A stretch of 64,000 nt of DNA from Pseudocitrobacter faecalis. GTDB lineage: Bacteria; Pseudomonadota; Gammaproteobacteria; Enterobacterales; Enterobacteriaceae. How positions within the stretch are numbered: position 1 is the stretch's first letter; each line of letters begins with the position of its first letter. The translations under genes and the position numbers were made by a program. Positions 1-10,220 of the stretch are shown one piece after another. The notes under the pieces were generated by a model that had not been told where the DNA came from, made no database searches, and worked only from the letters and a program-made list of their open reading frames with translations. The stretch spans positions 240,753 to 304,752 of the forward strand of contig QNRL01000003.1 of NCBI GenBank assembly GCA_003315335.1. The letters run 5' to 3'.

Positions 1-60
1 GTACAACCGCGCCGTGCCGCCAAAACGCTGGCGCCAGGCGTCACTGATGACAACTGACAT
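1..60 (-). CDS. tcdA: tRNA threonylcarbamoyladenosine dehydratase, N-terminal fragment
   Basis: Only the first 20 codons lie in the window, read leftwards from an ATG at 60-58. They translate to MSVVISDAWRQRFGGTARLY, which matches the start of E. coli TcdA (CsdL), the ATP-dependent enzyme that cyclises t6A37 of tRNA to ct6A. In E. coli tcdA lies next to mltA, as here. The nucleotide-binding and catalytic parts are outside the window, so the assignment rests on the N-terminus and synteny. Confidence 0.8.
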   Translation of the reverse strand, partial: MSVVISDAWRQRFGGTARLY

Positions 61-105
61 AGAACCTCGGAGTTGAAATACATTAAGAGTGGGAGTGAAG
101 GCTTC

Positions 106-193
106 CCCTCACCCCGGCCCTCTCCCTGAGGGAGAGGGAGAAAAGCGAGCACAATCGGTTCCCTCTCCCTCAGGGAGAGGGTTAGGGTGAGGG
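106..193. repeat. Intergenic palindromic repeat, copy 1
   Basis: Outer arms CCCTCACCCCGG and its near complement TTAGGGTGAGGG enclose two inner palindromes, CCCTCTCCCTGAGGGAGAGGG-like, separated by a short spacer containing GCACAATCGGTT. The element fills most of the gap between mltA and tcdA. The same arms recur at 36255, 44532 and 54217, so it belongs to a dispersed family. Its inner hairpins could end transcription or stabilise mRNA 3' ends, but no U-tract follows. Confidence 0.85.
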
Positions 194-201
194 TGTCTGC
201 A

Positions 202-1299
202 TCAGCCGCTAAACACATTCCCCGCGCCCGGCGCAGTTTTCAGCACCCACACGCGACCATAGTGATTATACCAGCCTGCGCGGTGTCCGGCATCCGGGCC
301 GATCCCCTGATAGATATCAAAGTGTTGGCCTTTAATCGCCCCACCCACATCCAGCGCGACCATCAGACGCAGCTCATATTGACCGTTAAACTTGCCGTTA
401 TTGTCCAGCAGCGGCACTTCCGCCAGCAGCGTGGTGCCTGCCGGAATAATGCTACGGTCCGATGCCACAGACGCACGACCAATCAGCGGCACCGCGCTTG
501 CCCCTTTCACTGGCGCAAACGATTGAGGTTTAAAGAAGACGAACGACGGATTCTGCTCCAGCAGTTCGCGGACTTCCGCTTCACTGTGTTTTTCGCCCCA
601 CTCACGAATCGCCTGCATCGACATATCTTCACGTTTCACTTCCCCACGGTCGATCAACACTTTGCCAATACTGCGATAAGGCCAACCATTTTTACCGGCA
701 TAGCTAAAGAAGTTAAGCGGCGAACCGTCGCCAAAATCGATATAGCCGCTACCCTGCACATCCATAATGAAGTTATCCATCAGCGAGTTGCTGTAGGCCA
801 GGATGTAGCTGTCGCTCAGGCCGCCGGCATAAATACTGGCGCGTGATGGCAGTTTTCCGCGCTTCGGCGGCATGCGGTAAATCGGATACTGGAACTCACC
901 CTGACGGGTATGGCGCGCCTGAATTACCGGCGTGTAGTATCCGGTAAACTGGACGTTACCGTAATTATCGGCACCTTCCATCTGCCAGGCGTCGAGGCCG
1001 AACTGGCGCATGTTACGCGTATCGCCCCCGGCACGCAGCCACTGTTGCACGGCGTTATACACATTGCTCTGGTTGCCATACAGGCGCGGCGACGCACTGC
1101 GAATTTGATTAACCTGCTCTGCAAAGTCACCGGCGTTGATTGGCGCGCCGACGGCCTCAGGTTGATTGACCAGTGAGAAAGGCTGGGTAAATTTCCCGTC
1201 TTTATACTGTTGACCGCGATCGGTCGGTTTGGAAGAACAGGCAGCCAGCATCGCCAGCATTGCGCCCGTTACCACATACTTTGCCCAACGTCCTTTCAT
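202..1299 (-). CDS. mltA: Membrane-bound lytic murein transglycosylase A
   Basis: A 365-residue lipoprotein, the usual MltA length. It cleaves the beta-1,4 bond between MurNAc and GlcNAc in peptidoglycan, leaving 1,6-anhydro-MurNAc, and acts from the inner face of the outer membrane. The N-terminus MKGRWAKYVV is followed by a hydrophobic stretch and the lipobox LAAC, so Cys21 or so should be lipidated. The C-terminal part contains DVGGAIKGQHFDIYQG, which holds the Asp residue of the double-psi barrel active site of the family. The frame stays open upstream to 1545, but the ATG at 1299 gives the canonical lipoprotein signal. It is transcribed divergently from the tRNA operon. Confidence 0.97.
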   Translation of the reverse strand: MKGRWAKYVVTGAMLAMLAACSSKPTDRGQQYKDGKFTQPFSLVNQPEAVGAPINAGDFAEQVNQIRSASPRLYGNQSNVYNAVQQWLRAGGDTRNMRQFGLDAWQMEGADNYGNVQFTGYYTPVIQARHTRQGEFQYPIYRMPPKRGKLPSRASIYAGGLSDSYILAYSNSLMDNFIMDVQGSGYIDFGDGSPLNFFSYAGKNGWPYRSIGKVLIDRGEVKREDMSMQAIREWGEKHSEAEVRELLEQNPSFVFFKPQSFAPVKGASAVPLIGRASVASDRSIIPAGTTLLAEVPLLDNNGKFNGQYELRLMVALDVGGAIKGQHFDIYQGIGPDAGHRAGWYNHYGRVWVLKTAPGAGNVFSG

Positions 1300-1467
1300 G
1301 GTATCTCGTCTTCTACGTAAATCGTGAATGCCCGAAGAAGATAACAAACCGCCAGGCCTATTGAAACGTGATAACGTCCCCTGAGCGAAATTTCGTACAA
1401 AAAACAAACCGAGCTGGCGCTTTTTAACGCGTTTTCGGAAAAAATAACCATTTAAATCAAAAAATAG

Positions 1468-1495
1468 TTGCATCAGAAAGCGAGCAGAGTATAGT
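1468..1495 (+). promoter_or_regulatory. Promoter of the initiator tRNA operon
   Basis: TTGCAT (1468-1473) and TATAGT (1490-1495) are separated by 16 bp and lie 13 bp before the first mature tRNA. The bases after the -10 are GC-rich (GCGCATCC), the type of discriminator seen in stringently controlled stable-RNA promoters. The site is read from sequence only. Confidence 0.7.
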
Positions 1496-1508
1496 GCGCA
1501 TCCACGGA

Positions 1509-1585
<77 letters not shown>

Positions 1586-1629
1586 ATTACAATGTGAAAA
1601 GAGTTACTTGAAAGAGAGTAACAGACGGA

Positions 1630-1706
<77 letters not shown>

Positions 1707-1757
1707 ACACATTGTACATAAGAGAAAAGGTTACTCGATGGAAGAGTAACAGACGGA

Positions 1758-1834
<77 letters not shown>

Positions 1835-1845
1835 ACAAAATCAAG

Positions 1846-1868
1846 CACCCATTTGGGTGTTTTTTTTT
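1846..1868 (+). terminator. Intrinsic terminator of the tRNA operon
   Basis: Stem CACCC/GGGTG with loop ATTT, followed by a run of nine T (1860-1868). Confidence 0.9.
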
Positions 1869-1890
1869 GCCTGTTATTTGCCCCAGCCAT

Positions 1891-1913
1891 AAAAAAGAGC
1901 GCCGTAGCGCTCT
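1891..1913 (-). terminator. Intrinsic terminator of amiC
   Basis: On the minus strand the stem AGAGCGC/GCGCTCT with loop TACG is followed by six T (complement of 1891-1896). It lies 11 bp after the amiC stop. Confidence 0.85.
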
Positions 1914-1924
1914 TTGCCTGTGCC

Positions 1925-3172
1925 TTATCGCCTCGCCAGCGTCGCGCCATCGGCAAAATAGGCTTTTATTCCCGCCAGAATAGACTCGGCAACAGCCTGC
2001 TGGAAAGTTGCCGTCTTGAGCTTTCGCTCCTCTTCAACGTTACTGATAAACGCCGTTTCGACGAGGATCGACGGAATATCCGGTGCTTTCAGAACCGCAA
2101 AGCCCGCTTGCTCAACCTGGTTCTTATGCAGCTTATTCACTTTGCCCATATGCTGGAGCACTGCCTTTCCGAATTTAAGGCTATCGGCGATGGTCAGCGA
2201 CTGCACCATATCGAACATGGTGTGGTCGACGTAGCGGTCGCCGCTTTTACTTACCCCACCGATTAAGTCGGCGGCGTTCTGAGTCTGCGCGAGGAATTTC
2301 GCGGCGGTACTGGTTGCGCCTTTGGTTGAGAGCGCAAAGACGGAGGAACCGCTCGGCTGACGGCTGGTGAAAGCATCGGCGTGAATAGAGACAAAAAGAT
2401 CCGCGCGCTGCTTCTGGGCTTTCGCCACGCGCACCTTCAGCGGAATAAAGATATCTTCATTTCGCGTCATGTAGACCTTCATGTTGCCTTCTTTCTCAAT
2501 AAGCGACCGCAGGCGTCGGGCAATTTGCAGCACCACATCCTTTTCACGCGTTTTATATTTACCCACCGCGCCGGAGTCTTCCCCGCCATGCCCCGGATCG
2601 AGCATGATCACAATCGGGCGATCGCGCCCGGCCTTACCAGGCTGCGGCCCACTCTGCGCGGGTGGAACCTGTTTATCGAGGTCACCGCGGTTGTAATCTT
2701 CCAGCAGCGCCAGCAGCGGATCCTGCACATCCTGCGCATTCGCCGGGTACAGATCCATCACCAGACGCTCTTTAAACCCGGCAACCGGCGCCAGCGCAAA
2801 CAGCTGTGGCGTGACGTTCTGCTTAAGCTCAAACACCATTCGCACGGTTTGCGGATCGAACTGCCCAACGCGCGCGGATTTAATAAAGGGATCGTCAGCA
2901 CGGATTTGCGCGGTCATGCCTTTCAACACCGAGTTCAGGTTCACGCCTTCAAGGTCGACCACCAGACGTTCCGGGTTGCTCAGCGCAAACTGTCGGTATT
3001 TCAGTTCCCGATTCGACTCAACCGTCACACGCGTATAGCTGGACGCAGGCCAGACGCGTACGGCCACCACCTGGCTTGTGGCAGCCATACCTACCTGACT
3101 GACGCTTAATAACCACATGGCGCCCGCCCCTTTTAACAGGCGGCGGCGGCTAAATGACTGACTTCCCGACAT
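1925..3172 (-). CDS. amiC: N-acetylmuramoyl-L-alanine amidase AmiC
   Basis: A 415-residue periplasmic zinc amidase that splits septal peptidoglycan during daughter-cell separation and is activated by NlpD. A twin-arginine signal SRRRLLKG (residues 8-15) predicts Tat export. Residues about 35-140 form the AMIN domain that targets the septal ring. The catalytic Amidase_3 domain starts near 185; the zinc ligands are expected at His195 (DPGHGG), Glu210 and His264 (SIHADA), and the catalytic Glu at 372 (VETAFISN). The segment between about 275 and 325 corresponds to the autoinhibitory helix region of AmiC. The gene is divergent from argA and has its own terminator. Confidence 0.98.
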   Translation of the reverse strand: MSGSQSFSRRRLLKGAGAMWLLSVSQVGMAATSQVVAVRVWPASSYTRVTVESNRELKYRQFALSNPERLVVDLEGVNLNSVLKGMTAQIRADDPFIKSARVGQFDPQTVRMVFELKQNVTPQLFALAPVAGFKERLVMDLYPANAQDVQDPLLALLEDYNRGDLDKQVPPAQSGPQPGKAGRDRPIVIMLDPGHGGEDSGAVGKYKTREKDVVLQIARRLRSLIEKEGNMKVYMTRNEDIFIPLKVRVAKAQKQRADLFVSIHADAFTSRQPSGSSVFALSTKGATSTAAKFLAQTQNAADLIGGVSKSGDRYVDHTMFDMVQSLTIADSLKFGKAVLQHMGKVNKLHKNQVEQAGFAVLKAPDIPSILVETAFISNVEEERKLKTATFQQAVAESILAGIKAYFADGATLARR

Positions 3173-3350
3173 GCTTCTCCCAAGCCAAAAATGTTTACTT
3201 TGGTATTACGCATAATAAGTTTGACCAAAAACTTTAACCAAAGGCGCATAAACTGTCATCTATAAAAGGGTAAACATTCTTTTGCTAAGCCCTTTTTCAG
3301 AATCCATTTTGCCCATTCGCGGAAAATTCGCGCTTGCACTCACGGCCAAA

Positions 3351-3389
3351 ACAGAATAAAAATACATTTATTGCGAATAAAAATGCACT
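3351..3389 (+). promoter_or_regulatory. Tandem ARG boxes (ArgR operator) upstream of argA
   Basis: Two 18-bp boxes, 3351-3368 and 3372-3389, each contain GAATAAAAAT(A/G)CA. The cores start at 3354 and 3375, exactly 21 bp apart, which is the spacing of ArgR hexamer operators. They lie just before the argA ribosome-binding site, so arginine-bound ArgR should repress argA. Confidence 0.8.
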
Positions 3390-3402
3390 GAGAGGTCATG
3401 CC

Positions 3403-4734
3403 GTGGTGAAGGAACGTAAAACCGAACTGGTCGAAGGGTTTCGTCATTCAGTTCCCTATATCAATGCCCATCGGGGAAAAACGTTTGTCATCATGCTGGG
3501 CGGAGAAGCCATCGAACATGACAATTTCTCCAGTATTGTCAATGATATTGGCTTATTGCATAGCCTGGGAATTCGCCTGGTGCTGGTCTATGGCGCGCGT
3601 CCGCAAATCGATGCCAATCTTGAAGCGCATCATCATGAGCCGATCTACCACAAGCAAATTCGCGTGACCGACGCCAAAAGCCTCGAACTGGTTAAACAGG
3701 CAGCCGGATTGTTACAACTTGATATCACCGCGCGTTTATCCATGAGCCTCAACAATACGCCATTGCAGGGGGCGCATATCAACGTGGTGAGCGGTAACTT
3801 TATCATTGCCCAGCCGCTGGGCGTTGATGATGGCGTTGATTACTGCCACAGCGGACGCATTCGTCGTATCGATGAAGAAGCGATTCATCGTCAGCTCGAC
3901 AGCGGCGCAATCGTACTCATGGGCCCGGTCGCCGTTTCTGTCACCGGCGAAAGCTTCAATCTTACCTCCGAGGAGATTGCCACGCAGTTGGCTATCAAAC
4001 TGAAAGCGGAAAAGATGATAGGCTTCTGCTCTTCTCAGGGCGTTTACGATCGTGAGGGCAACATCGTACCAGAGCTGTTCCCCAACGAAGCACAGGCCCG
4101 CGTTGAGGAGCTTGAGCAGGAAGGCGATTACTTATCTGGCACCGTGCGTTTCCTGCGCGGTGCGGTCAAGGCGTGCCGTAGCGGTGTGCGCCGCAGTCAC
4201 TTAATCAGCTATCAGGAAGATGGCGCGCTGTTGCAGGAGCTTTTCTCCCGCGACGGTATCGGAACCCAGATTGTGATGGAGAGCGCCGAGCAGATCCGCC
4301 GCGCCACCATCAACGACATCGGCGGCATACTCGATCTCATTCATCCGCTGGAGCAGCAGGGTATTCTGGTACGCCGCTCCCGCGAACAACTGGAGATGGA
4401 GATCGACAAATTCACCATTATTCAGCGCGATAACACCACCATCGCCTGTGCGGCGCTCTATCCGTTCCCGGAAGAGAAAATTGGCGAGATGGCCTGCGTG
4501 GCGGTGCATCCGGATTATCAAAGCTCATCACGCGGGGAAGTGCTGTTGCAGCGCATCTCTACGCAGGCTAAACAGATGGGGCTGAGCAAACTGTTTGTGC
4601 TGACCACCCGCAGCATTCACTGGTTCCAGGAGCGCGGATTCCAGCCGGTGGACGTGGAGTTGCTGCCGGAAAGCAAAAAGCAGATGTATAACTATCAGCG
4701 GCGTTCAAAAGTACTGATGGCGGATTTGGGGTGA
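3403..4734 (+). CDS. argA: Amino-acid N-acetyltransferase (N-acetylglutamate synthase)
   Basis: A 443-residue enzyme that acetylates glutamate with acetyl-CoA, the first step of arginine biosynthesis, and is inhibited by arginine. Residues 1 to about 290 form an amino-acid-kinase-like domain ([12 protein letters not shown] near the start) that binds arginine; the remainder is a GNAT acetyltransferase domain with the [19 protein letters not shown] segment. I chose the GTG at 3403, which follows AGAGG by 7 bp and gives [12 protein letters not shown] and the standard length. A longer open frame runs from 3334 but would include the operator. Confidence 0.98.
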   Translation: MVKERKTELVEGFRHSVPYINAHRGKTFVIMLGGEAIEHDNFSSIVNDIGLLHSLGIRLVLVYGARPQIDANLEAHHHEPIYHKQIRVTDAKSLELVKQAAGLLQLDITARLSMSLNNTPLQGAHINVVSGNFIIAQPLGVDDGVDYCHSGRIRRIDEEAIHRQLDSGAIVLMGPVAVSVTGESFNLTSEEIATQLAIKLKAEKMIGFCSSQGVYDREGNIVPELFPNEAQARVEELEQEGDYLSGTVRFLRGAVKACRSGVRRSHLISYQEDGALLQELFSRDGIGTQIVMESAEQIRRATINDIGGILDLIHPLEQQGILVRRSREQLEMEIDKFTIIQRDNTTIACAALYPFPEEKIGEMACVAVHPDYQSSSRGEVLLQRISTQAKQMGLSKLFVLTTRSIHWFQERGFQPVDVELLPESKKQMYNYQRRSKVLMADLG

Positions 4735-4740
4735 CGTTTT

Positions 4741-4817
4741 ACGCCGGATGGCGCTATTGCTCATCCGGCCTACAAAACATCATAACGCAGGTCGGATAAG
4801 GCGAGGCCGCATCCGAC
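4741..4817. repeat. REP/BIME element between argA and recD
   Basis: Two REP-type palindromes: GCCGGATG...CATCCGGC (4743-4769) and GTCGGAT...ATCCGAC (4791-4817). They fill the space between the convergent argA and recD ends, the usual setting for such elements, where they can protect both mRNA 3' ends. Confidence 0.85.
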
Positions 4818-4824
4818 AACCCCG

Positions 4825-6660
4825 TTAATCCTCGGCGAAAATCGCGGCCAGCCCGCTGCGACGCTCGGTTCTGGCGACAATCGCCTGCCCTAACAACGCC
4901 GCATCGGCATACATCGACAAGCGTGATTTCGCACGCGTAATCGCCGTATACACCAGTTCCCGCGTCACAATCGGCACGGGCTGCGTTGGTAAGACCAGCG
5001 CGGCATGGTCAAATTCAGAGCCCTGGGATTTATGCACCGTCATCGCCCATGCCGTATCGTGCTCGGGCAAACGGCTCGGCTGCACCGATTTAATGGTTCC
5101 ATCCGGCATCGGGAACCAGACGCGCAGCCCCTGTCCGCGATCGAGCGCCACGCCAATGTCACCGTTAAACAGCCCCAGCGCACTGTCGTTTCGGGCAATC
5201 ATTACCGGACGCCCTTCATACCAGCGAGAATGCCGCTGCGGCACAATCATACGATGACGGGCCAGCGATAACTCCAGCTGTTGATTCAACCCGCTGACAC
5301 CCCACGGCCCTTCGCGCAAAGCGCACAGAAGCTGATATTCACCAAAGGCCTGCAAAATTTCAGCCGGCTCAGCCTGCTGACGCAGACATTGCAGATAGCG
5401 TCCATAGCCCGCCCGCGCATCGTCGAGCATCGCTTCATACTCATCGCTGGTGCGCAGGGATTTCAGTTCAATATCAGAAAAGCCGTGCGCAAACACATCA
5501 CGTACGCCCGCGCGATCGCCCTGATTCACCGCGCGCGCCAGTTGCCCGATTCCGGAATCACTGCCGAAACGGTAGCTGGTACGTAGCAGACAGAGACTGT
5601 CACGCAATGCGCCCGCCGCCTCTCCCTCACCTTCTGGCACAGGTGTACCCGTTAGACGGCTGAGCTGTAGCGCGCGCGCTGGCGTATAGCCGCTGTTAAC
5701 CCACGCGCAGATATCGCCCAGCACCGCACCGGCTTCCACGGAGGCCAACTGGTCACGGTCGCCAAGGAAAATCACCCGTCCGTGACGCGGCAGCGCGTCA
5801 ATCAGGCGCGCCATCATCGGCAGGTCAATCATTGAGGCTTCGTCCACCACCAGCACATCCAGATGCAGCGGGTTTCCGGCGTGATAGCGCATACGCTGGC
5901 TGCCCGGCTGCGCGCCTAACAGACGATGCAGCGTGCTGGCATCGGTTGGCAGCATCGCTTTCTGACTTTCGCTCAGCGGCAATTTGCGCAGCGCAGCGCC
6001 CAGCGATTCTGTCAGTCGGGCCGCGGCTTTCCCGGTCGGTGCGGCCAGGCGAATACGGCATTTATTCTCGCCTGCAATGCGCACCAGCGCCGCCAGCAGT
6101 TTTGCCACTGTCGTGGTTTTCCCGGTGCCTGGCCCGCCAGAAATCACCGAAATACGTCGGGTGAGCGCCACAGCAGCGGCGACTTTTTGCCAGTCAACGC
6201 GGTCAGATGGCGGGAAAAGATCGGAGAGCGCCTCGGCAATCAGCGATTCGTCAATATTCTCCGCAAGCTGCGCATCGCGGAAGAAACGTGCGACGTTACG
6301 TTCATTGCCCCACATGCGGTTCAAATAGAGACGATCACCGCAAAGAATCAACGGCGTCGGGCACTCGCCCTGGCTTACCGCCTGAGAGGCCAGCAGCATG
6401 GCCGCCCAGTCTTCGGGTATTTCGACCGCATCCAGCAGTTGCGTCCACAAGACTTTTGCTCGTCCATTCAGCGTTGGCGCTTGCTGCAAATGGCTGAGCG
6501 GCAGGCAAACGTGCCCCTCTCCAGCGTCGCGACTCAGAATCGCCGCCGCCAGCATGACGGCGGGATGCTCATTACGGGCGATAGTCAGCGCAAACTGCAC
6601 ATCCAGCGGGCGCAGCAGTTTCAACTCGGTGGCTTCAATCAATAAATTTTCCAGGCTCAC
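4825..6660 (-). CDS. recD: Exonuclease V alpha subunit (5'-3' helicase)
   Basis: A 611-residue SF1B helicase that translocates 5'-3' on one strand of a duplex end inside RecBCD and controls the response to Chi. Walker A GGPGTGKT lies near residues 175-182, and VLVVDEASM is the Walker B segment. Later motifs include [15 protein letters not shown] (motif V) and [10 protein letters not shown] (motif VI). It starts with GTG, overlapping the recB stop in the four bases 6657-6660, so translation is probably coupled. It is the last gene of ptrA-recB-recD. Confidence 0.98.
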   Translation of the reverse strand: MSLENLLIEATELKLLRPLDVQFALTIARNEHPAVMLAAAILSRDAGEGHVCLPLSHLQQAPTLNGRAKVLWTQLLDAVEIPEDWAAMLLASQAVSQGECPTPLILCGDRLYLNRMWGNERNVARFFRDAQLAENIDESLIAEALSDLFPPSDRVDWQKVAAAVALTRRISVISGGPGTGKTTTVAKLLAALVRIAGENKCRIRLAAPTGKAAARLTESLGAALRKLPLSESQKAMLPTDASTLHRLLGAQPGSQRMRYHAGNPLHLDVLVVDEASMIDLPMMARLIDALPRHGRVIFLGDRDQLASVEAGAVLGDICAWVNSGYTPARALQLSRLTGTPVPEGEGEAAGALRDSLCLLRTSYRFGSDSGIGQLARAVNQGDRAGVRDVFAHGFSDIELKSLRTSDEYEAMLDDARAGYGRYLQCLRQQAEPAEILQAFGEYQLLCALREGPWGVSGLNQQLELSLARHRMIVPQRHSRWYEGRPVMIARNDSALGLFNGDIGVALDRGQGLRVWFPMPDGTIKSVQPSRLPEHDTAWAMTVHKSQGSEFDHAALVLPTQPVPIVTRELVYTAITRAKSRLSMYADAALLGQAIVARTERRSGLAAIFAED

Positions 6661-9600
6661 GATGCCATCTCCTGCGTCTGCCCGGCAAACAGGGCATCCA
6701 TTGCATCAACCAGTTCGAATTGGGGACGCGTGCTGAAAATCCCCTGCTGGCCCGGTTCGCCATCCACGCCGCGCAGGAACAGGTAAATCACGCCGCCAAA
6801 GTGTTGCTCATAGTCGTAATCGGCCAGGCGGTGTCGAAGATAGCGGTGCAACGCCAGCGTATAGAGCTGATACTGCAAATCGTAGCGGTGCGACTGCATC
6901 GCCTGCGCCATCGCTTGTTGGGTATAAGCGTCGCTGTTTGCGCCCAGCCAGTTCGATTTATAGTCGAGCAGGTAATAGCGCCCGTTGTGGCGGAACACCA
7001 GGTCAATAAAGCCCTTCAGCATCCCGCGCACCTGACGGAAATCAAGGGGCGGGCAGCCTTCCGAAAGCGGGTCATAACGGCGCACCAGGGCATCCAGCGC
7101 TACCGGGTCGAGCGGTTTTTCGATAGGAAGATAGAACTCCATCTCCACCTGTTTTTGCCGTGCATCAAGCTGATTTAACGCCACGCCTTCCGGCGTGAGC
7201 GGCGTTGCCAGCACCTGGGAAATCCAGCGCGTCAGCACCGGTTCCCAGTGCTCTTCAAAACCGTTAAGCAGCAATTTTTCACGCATCCATTCGGCATCAA
7301 CCGGCTGCGTAAAATCGAGATCTTCAAACAGGCTGTGCAGGAAGGTACCTGGCGATGCGCCGCGCGGGAAGTGATGCGGCGTGAGCGCCTCCTCTTCCAT
7401 CGCCTCCCCCACGCCTGCAGCGTCGATATCCAGACGCGGCAGCAGATCCTGCGCCACGCTATGGCCGCGCTGCTGCAGACCGGAATAACTGGTCACACGC
7501 CAGTCATCAACCATACGCCGCATCACCTGACGCGCCGTCAGTTCAGGTACCTCTGGCTGTAACGCCTGCCAGCGGGTGTCGTCAGGTTCGCAGGCTTTAG
7601 TCAGCGCAATATGTTCATCACACAGCGCGCGCAATGCGGCTTCCAGCCCGGCGGCGTCAAGCTGCTCACCTTTTTGCAGCAGGCGGCCCGGCGCACTGTG
7701 GTGGATATCGGTTTCTGTCGCTTTGTCGCTGCGACGCGAAGTCAGCGGCGCCATGCCCAGGCTGCAATGCCAGACGGCGCGGGTTAGCGCCACATAAAGC
7801 AGACGTAAATCTTCCGCCAGTCGCTCCGCTTCCGCCAGTTCCAGGCTTTCCTCGCCCTGCTGGAGATCCAGCACCGCCGAGAAGGATTTGCGGTCGTGGT
7901 AAAACGCCTGATCCTGTTTGCGGAAACGGGCGATAAAAGGCAGCCAGACCAGCGGGTACTCCAGACCTTTCGATTTGTGGATTGTGACAATTTGCACCAG
8001 GTGCTTGTCGCTCTCCAGACGCATCTGTTGATTCGAGGCGTTGGTGTTGGGCTCGGCGATTTGTTGATTCAGCCAGCGCACCAACGCGTGCTCACTTTCA
8101 AGCTGTGTCGCCGCTTCCTGTAACAGTTCGCTTAAATGCAGGATGTCGGTTAAACGGCGCTCGCCGCCGTGGGTCGCCAGCAGGTTTTCGGCGATGTTTC
8201 GCGCGCTCATCAGGGCGCGCAGCATCGGCATCACGCCACGCTTTTGCCAGATATCGCGGTACTGGCTGAACTCTTCCACCAGCGCATCCCAGGCATTTTC
8301 ATCCTGATTCAGGCGCTCAATGTCCTGCGCGTTCAGGCCAAACATCGCCGTCGCCAGCGCGCTGCGCAGCGTGGTTTCACGTTCAGGGCTTAATGCCGCT
8401 TGCAGTACCCAAAGCAACTCCTGCGCTTCTGGTGTTTCAAATACGCTGTCACGGTTGGAGAGATAAACCGAAGGGATCGCCAGCGCATTAAGCGCATCGC
8501 GAATCAATGATGCTTCCTGACGATTACGCACCAGCACCGTGATGTCAGATGCCTGTACCGGACGGGCTTTTTCGCCGCGCCACAACAGCGCCGTGCCCCG
8601 TTGCCCCCCGGTCAGCCAGTCGCGAATTTGCGCCGCGCACTGGCGCGCCATAAAGGCCTGATAATCGCCCGCGCCAACGCCCTGCCCCGGCATCAGGCAG
8701 AAATTCATGGCGGGTTGCGTTTCGCCATTAATTTCAAATTTCAGCGACTGGTTTTTGGCGGCGGATTTTACCGGCAAAAAAGGGATATCGCGGAACATGA
8801 ACGGGTTATCAACCGTGGAAAAAAGCTTGTTGACGCTTGCCACCACGCCCGGCGCAGAACGCCAGTTGGTGTCCAGCGTATAGTGCGCCGCCACGTCGCT
8901 GCGCGCGCGCATATAGGTAAAAATATCCGCACCGCGAAACGCGTAAATGGCCTGCTTCGGGTCGCCAATCAGCAGCAGCGCGGTGTCCGGTTGCTGTCGC
9001 CAGATACGGCGGAAAATGCGGTATTGCTGTGGGTCGGTATCCTGGAATTCATCAATCATTGCTACCGGGAAACGCTGACGAATCGCCGCTGCCAGCGCGT
9101 CGCCGCTTTCGCTTTGCAGCGCGGTGTCCAGGCGGCTGAGCATGTCATCAAAACCCAGTTCGCCGCGGCGGCGTTTCTCCTGCGCCACCGCTTCGCGAAT
9201 TTCCACCATCGCCTGAGTGATCACCAGGTCGTTCAGGCTGAGCGGTGCGGCAAGCAGTGCCTCAATGGCGCTGAACAGCGGGTGCGTCGGCACCTCACCG
9301 CCTGCTTTGGTGCGTTCGGCTAAAAAGGCCTGCGAGAATTTTTCCAGCGCATCCGGAAGCTGATAACCGCGTGTTTCTTCGCTCGCCCAGGCGCTGACTT
9401 TATCAATCCATTTGCCCTGGTTGCCGCGATTAAATTTGCGCCGGTCAATGCCGGAGTTTTCCAGCACATCATTCAGTTCGCTCACCGCCGCCTGCCACTG
9501 GCGTTTAACCGCATCAATGTGGGCGACGATATTTTCGTGCCGCGACGCCAGCGTCTCGCTGCCATCCGGCGGACGTTTGATGGTTGGCGCTTCGCCCTGT

Positions 9601-10220
9601 AAGTAGCGGTCGATGGATTTCAGGAGATCCTGCGGCCCTTTCCAGGTGTCAAAAATCACCTGCGCAATTTCGCGCTTCAATGGGTAGCAGTGACGTCGCC
9701 AGAAATCGGCACAGGCCTGGTAGCGAAGCTGAGATTCATCTTCAATGAGCTGTTGTTCAAACAGCATGCCCGACTCAAAAGCGTTGAGGCTGAGCATGCG
9801 CTGACAGAAGCCGTGAATGGTAAAGACCGCCGCATCGTCCATCTGCCGCTCGGCCAGCAGCAGCACTTCCGCGGCCTGCTGTTTATCAGCGATTTCATCC
9901 AGCAACCGGGCGTACAGCGGGTCAACGGTGGTTTCGGGTTCATTGGGGTTGTAGCGCAGACAAGCGATACGCAGCTCGTGAATGTTGCTGCGGATACGCC
10001 CGCGAAGCTCTTCTGTCGCCGCTTCGGTGAAGGTCACTACCAGCAGTTCTTCGACGTTGACGGGCCGGGGGAAAGCAGCGCTTTCGCCCAGGCCTAATAA
10101 GAGCCGCAGATAGAGTGCGGCGATGGTGAAGGTTTTTCCGGTGCCCGCAGAGGCTTCAATCAGGCGCTCACCATACAGGGGCAAGCGCAGGGGATCAAGG
10201 GACTCGGCGGTATCGGTCAT
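6657..10220 (-). CDS. recB: Exonuclease V beta subunit (helicase-nuclease)
   Basis: An 1187-residue subunit with the 3'-5' helicase and the only nuclease of RecBCD, which also loads RecA. Walker [10 protein letters not shown] is at residues 22-30, [18 protein letters not shown] is motif II, and RAVWHCS-type motifs follow in the second helicase domain. The C-terminal nuclease domain contains [21 protein letters not shown], whose Asp and Lys (DYK) are catalytic. The start ATG overlaps the ptrA stop by four bases (10217-10220) and the end overlaps recD by four bases. Confidence 0.98.
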   Translation of the reverse strand: MTDTAESLDPLRLPLYGERLIEASAGTGKTFTIAALYLRLLLGLGESAAFPRPVNVEELLVVTFTEAATEELRGRIRSNIHELRIACLRYNPNEPETTVDPLYARLLDEIADKQQAAEVLLLAERQMDDAAVFTIHGFCQRMLSLNAFESGMLFEQQLIEDESQLRYQACADFWRRHCYPLKREIAQVIFDTWKGPQDLLKSIDRYLQGEAPTIKRPPDGSETLASRHENIVAHIDAVKRQWQAAVSELNDVLENSGIDRRKFNRGNQGKWIDKVSAWASEETRGYQLPDALEKFSQAFLAERTKAGGEVPTHPLFSAIEALLAAPLSLNDLVITQAMVEIREAVAQEKRRRGELGFDDMLSRLDTALQSESGDALAAAIRQRFPVAMIDEFQDTDPQQYRIFRRIWRQQPDTALLLIGDPKQAIYAFRGADIFTYMRARSDVAAHYTLDTNWRSAPGVVASVNKLFSTVDNPFMFRDIPFLPVKSAAKNQSLKFEINGETQPAMNFCLMPGQGVGAGDYQAFMARQCAAQIRDWLTGGQRGTALLWRGEKARPVQASDITVLVRNRQEASLIRDALNALAIPSVYLSNRDSVFETPEAQELLWVLQAALSPERETTLRSALATAMFGLNAQDIERLNQDENAWDALVEEFSQYRDIWQKRGVMPMLRALMSARNIAENLLATHGGERRLTDILHLSELLQEAATQLESEHALVRWLNQQIAEPNTNASNQQMRLESDKHLVQIVTIHKSKGLEYPLVWLPFIARFRKQDQAFYHDRKSFSAVLDLQQGEESLELAEAERLAEDLRLLYVALTRAVWHCSLGMAPLTSRRSDKATETDIHHSAPGRLLQKGEQLDAAGLEAALRALCDEHIALTKACEPDDTRWQALQPEVPELTARQVMRRMVDDWRVTSYSGLQQRGHSVAQDLLPRLDIDAAGVGEAMEEEALTPHHFPRGASPGTFLHSLFEDLDFTQPVDAEWMREKLLLNGFEEHWEPVLTRWISQVLATPLTPEGVALNQLDARQKQVEMEFYLPIEKPLDPVALDALVRRYDPLSEGCPPLDFRQVRGMLKGFIDLVFRHNGRYYLLDYKSNWLGANSDAYTQQAMAQAMQSHRYDLQYQLYTLALHRYLRHRLADYDYEQHFGGVIYLFLRGVDGEPGQQGIFSTRPQFELVDAMDALFAGQTQEMAS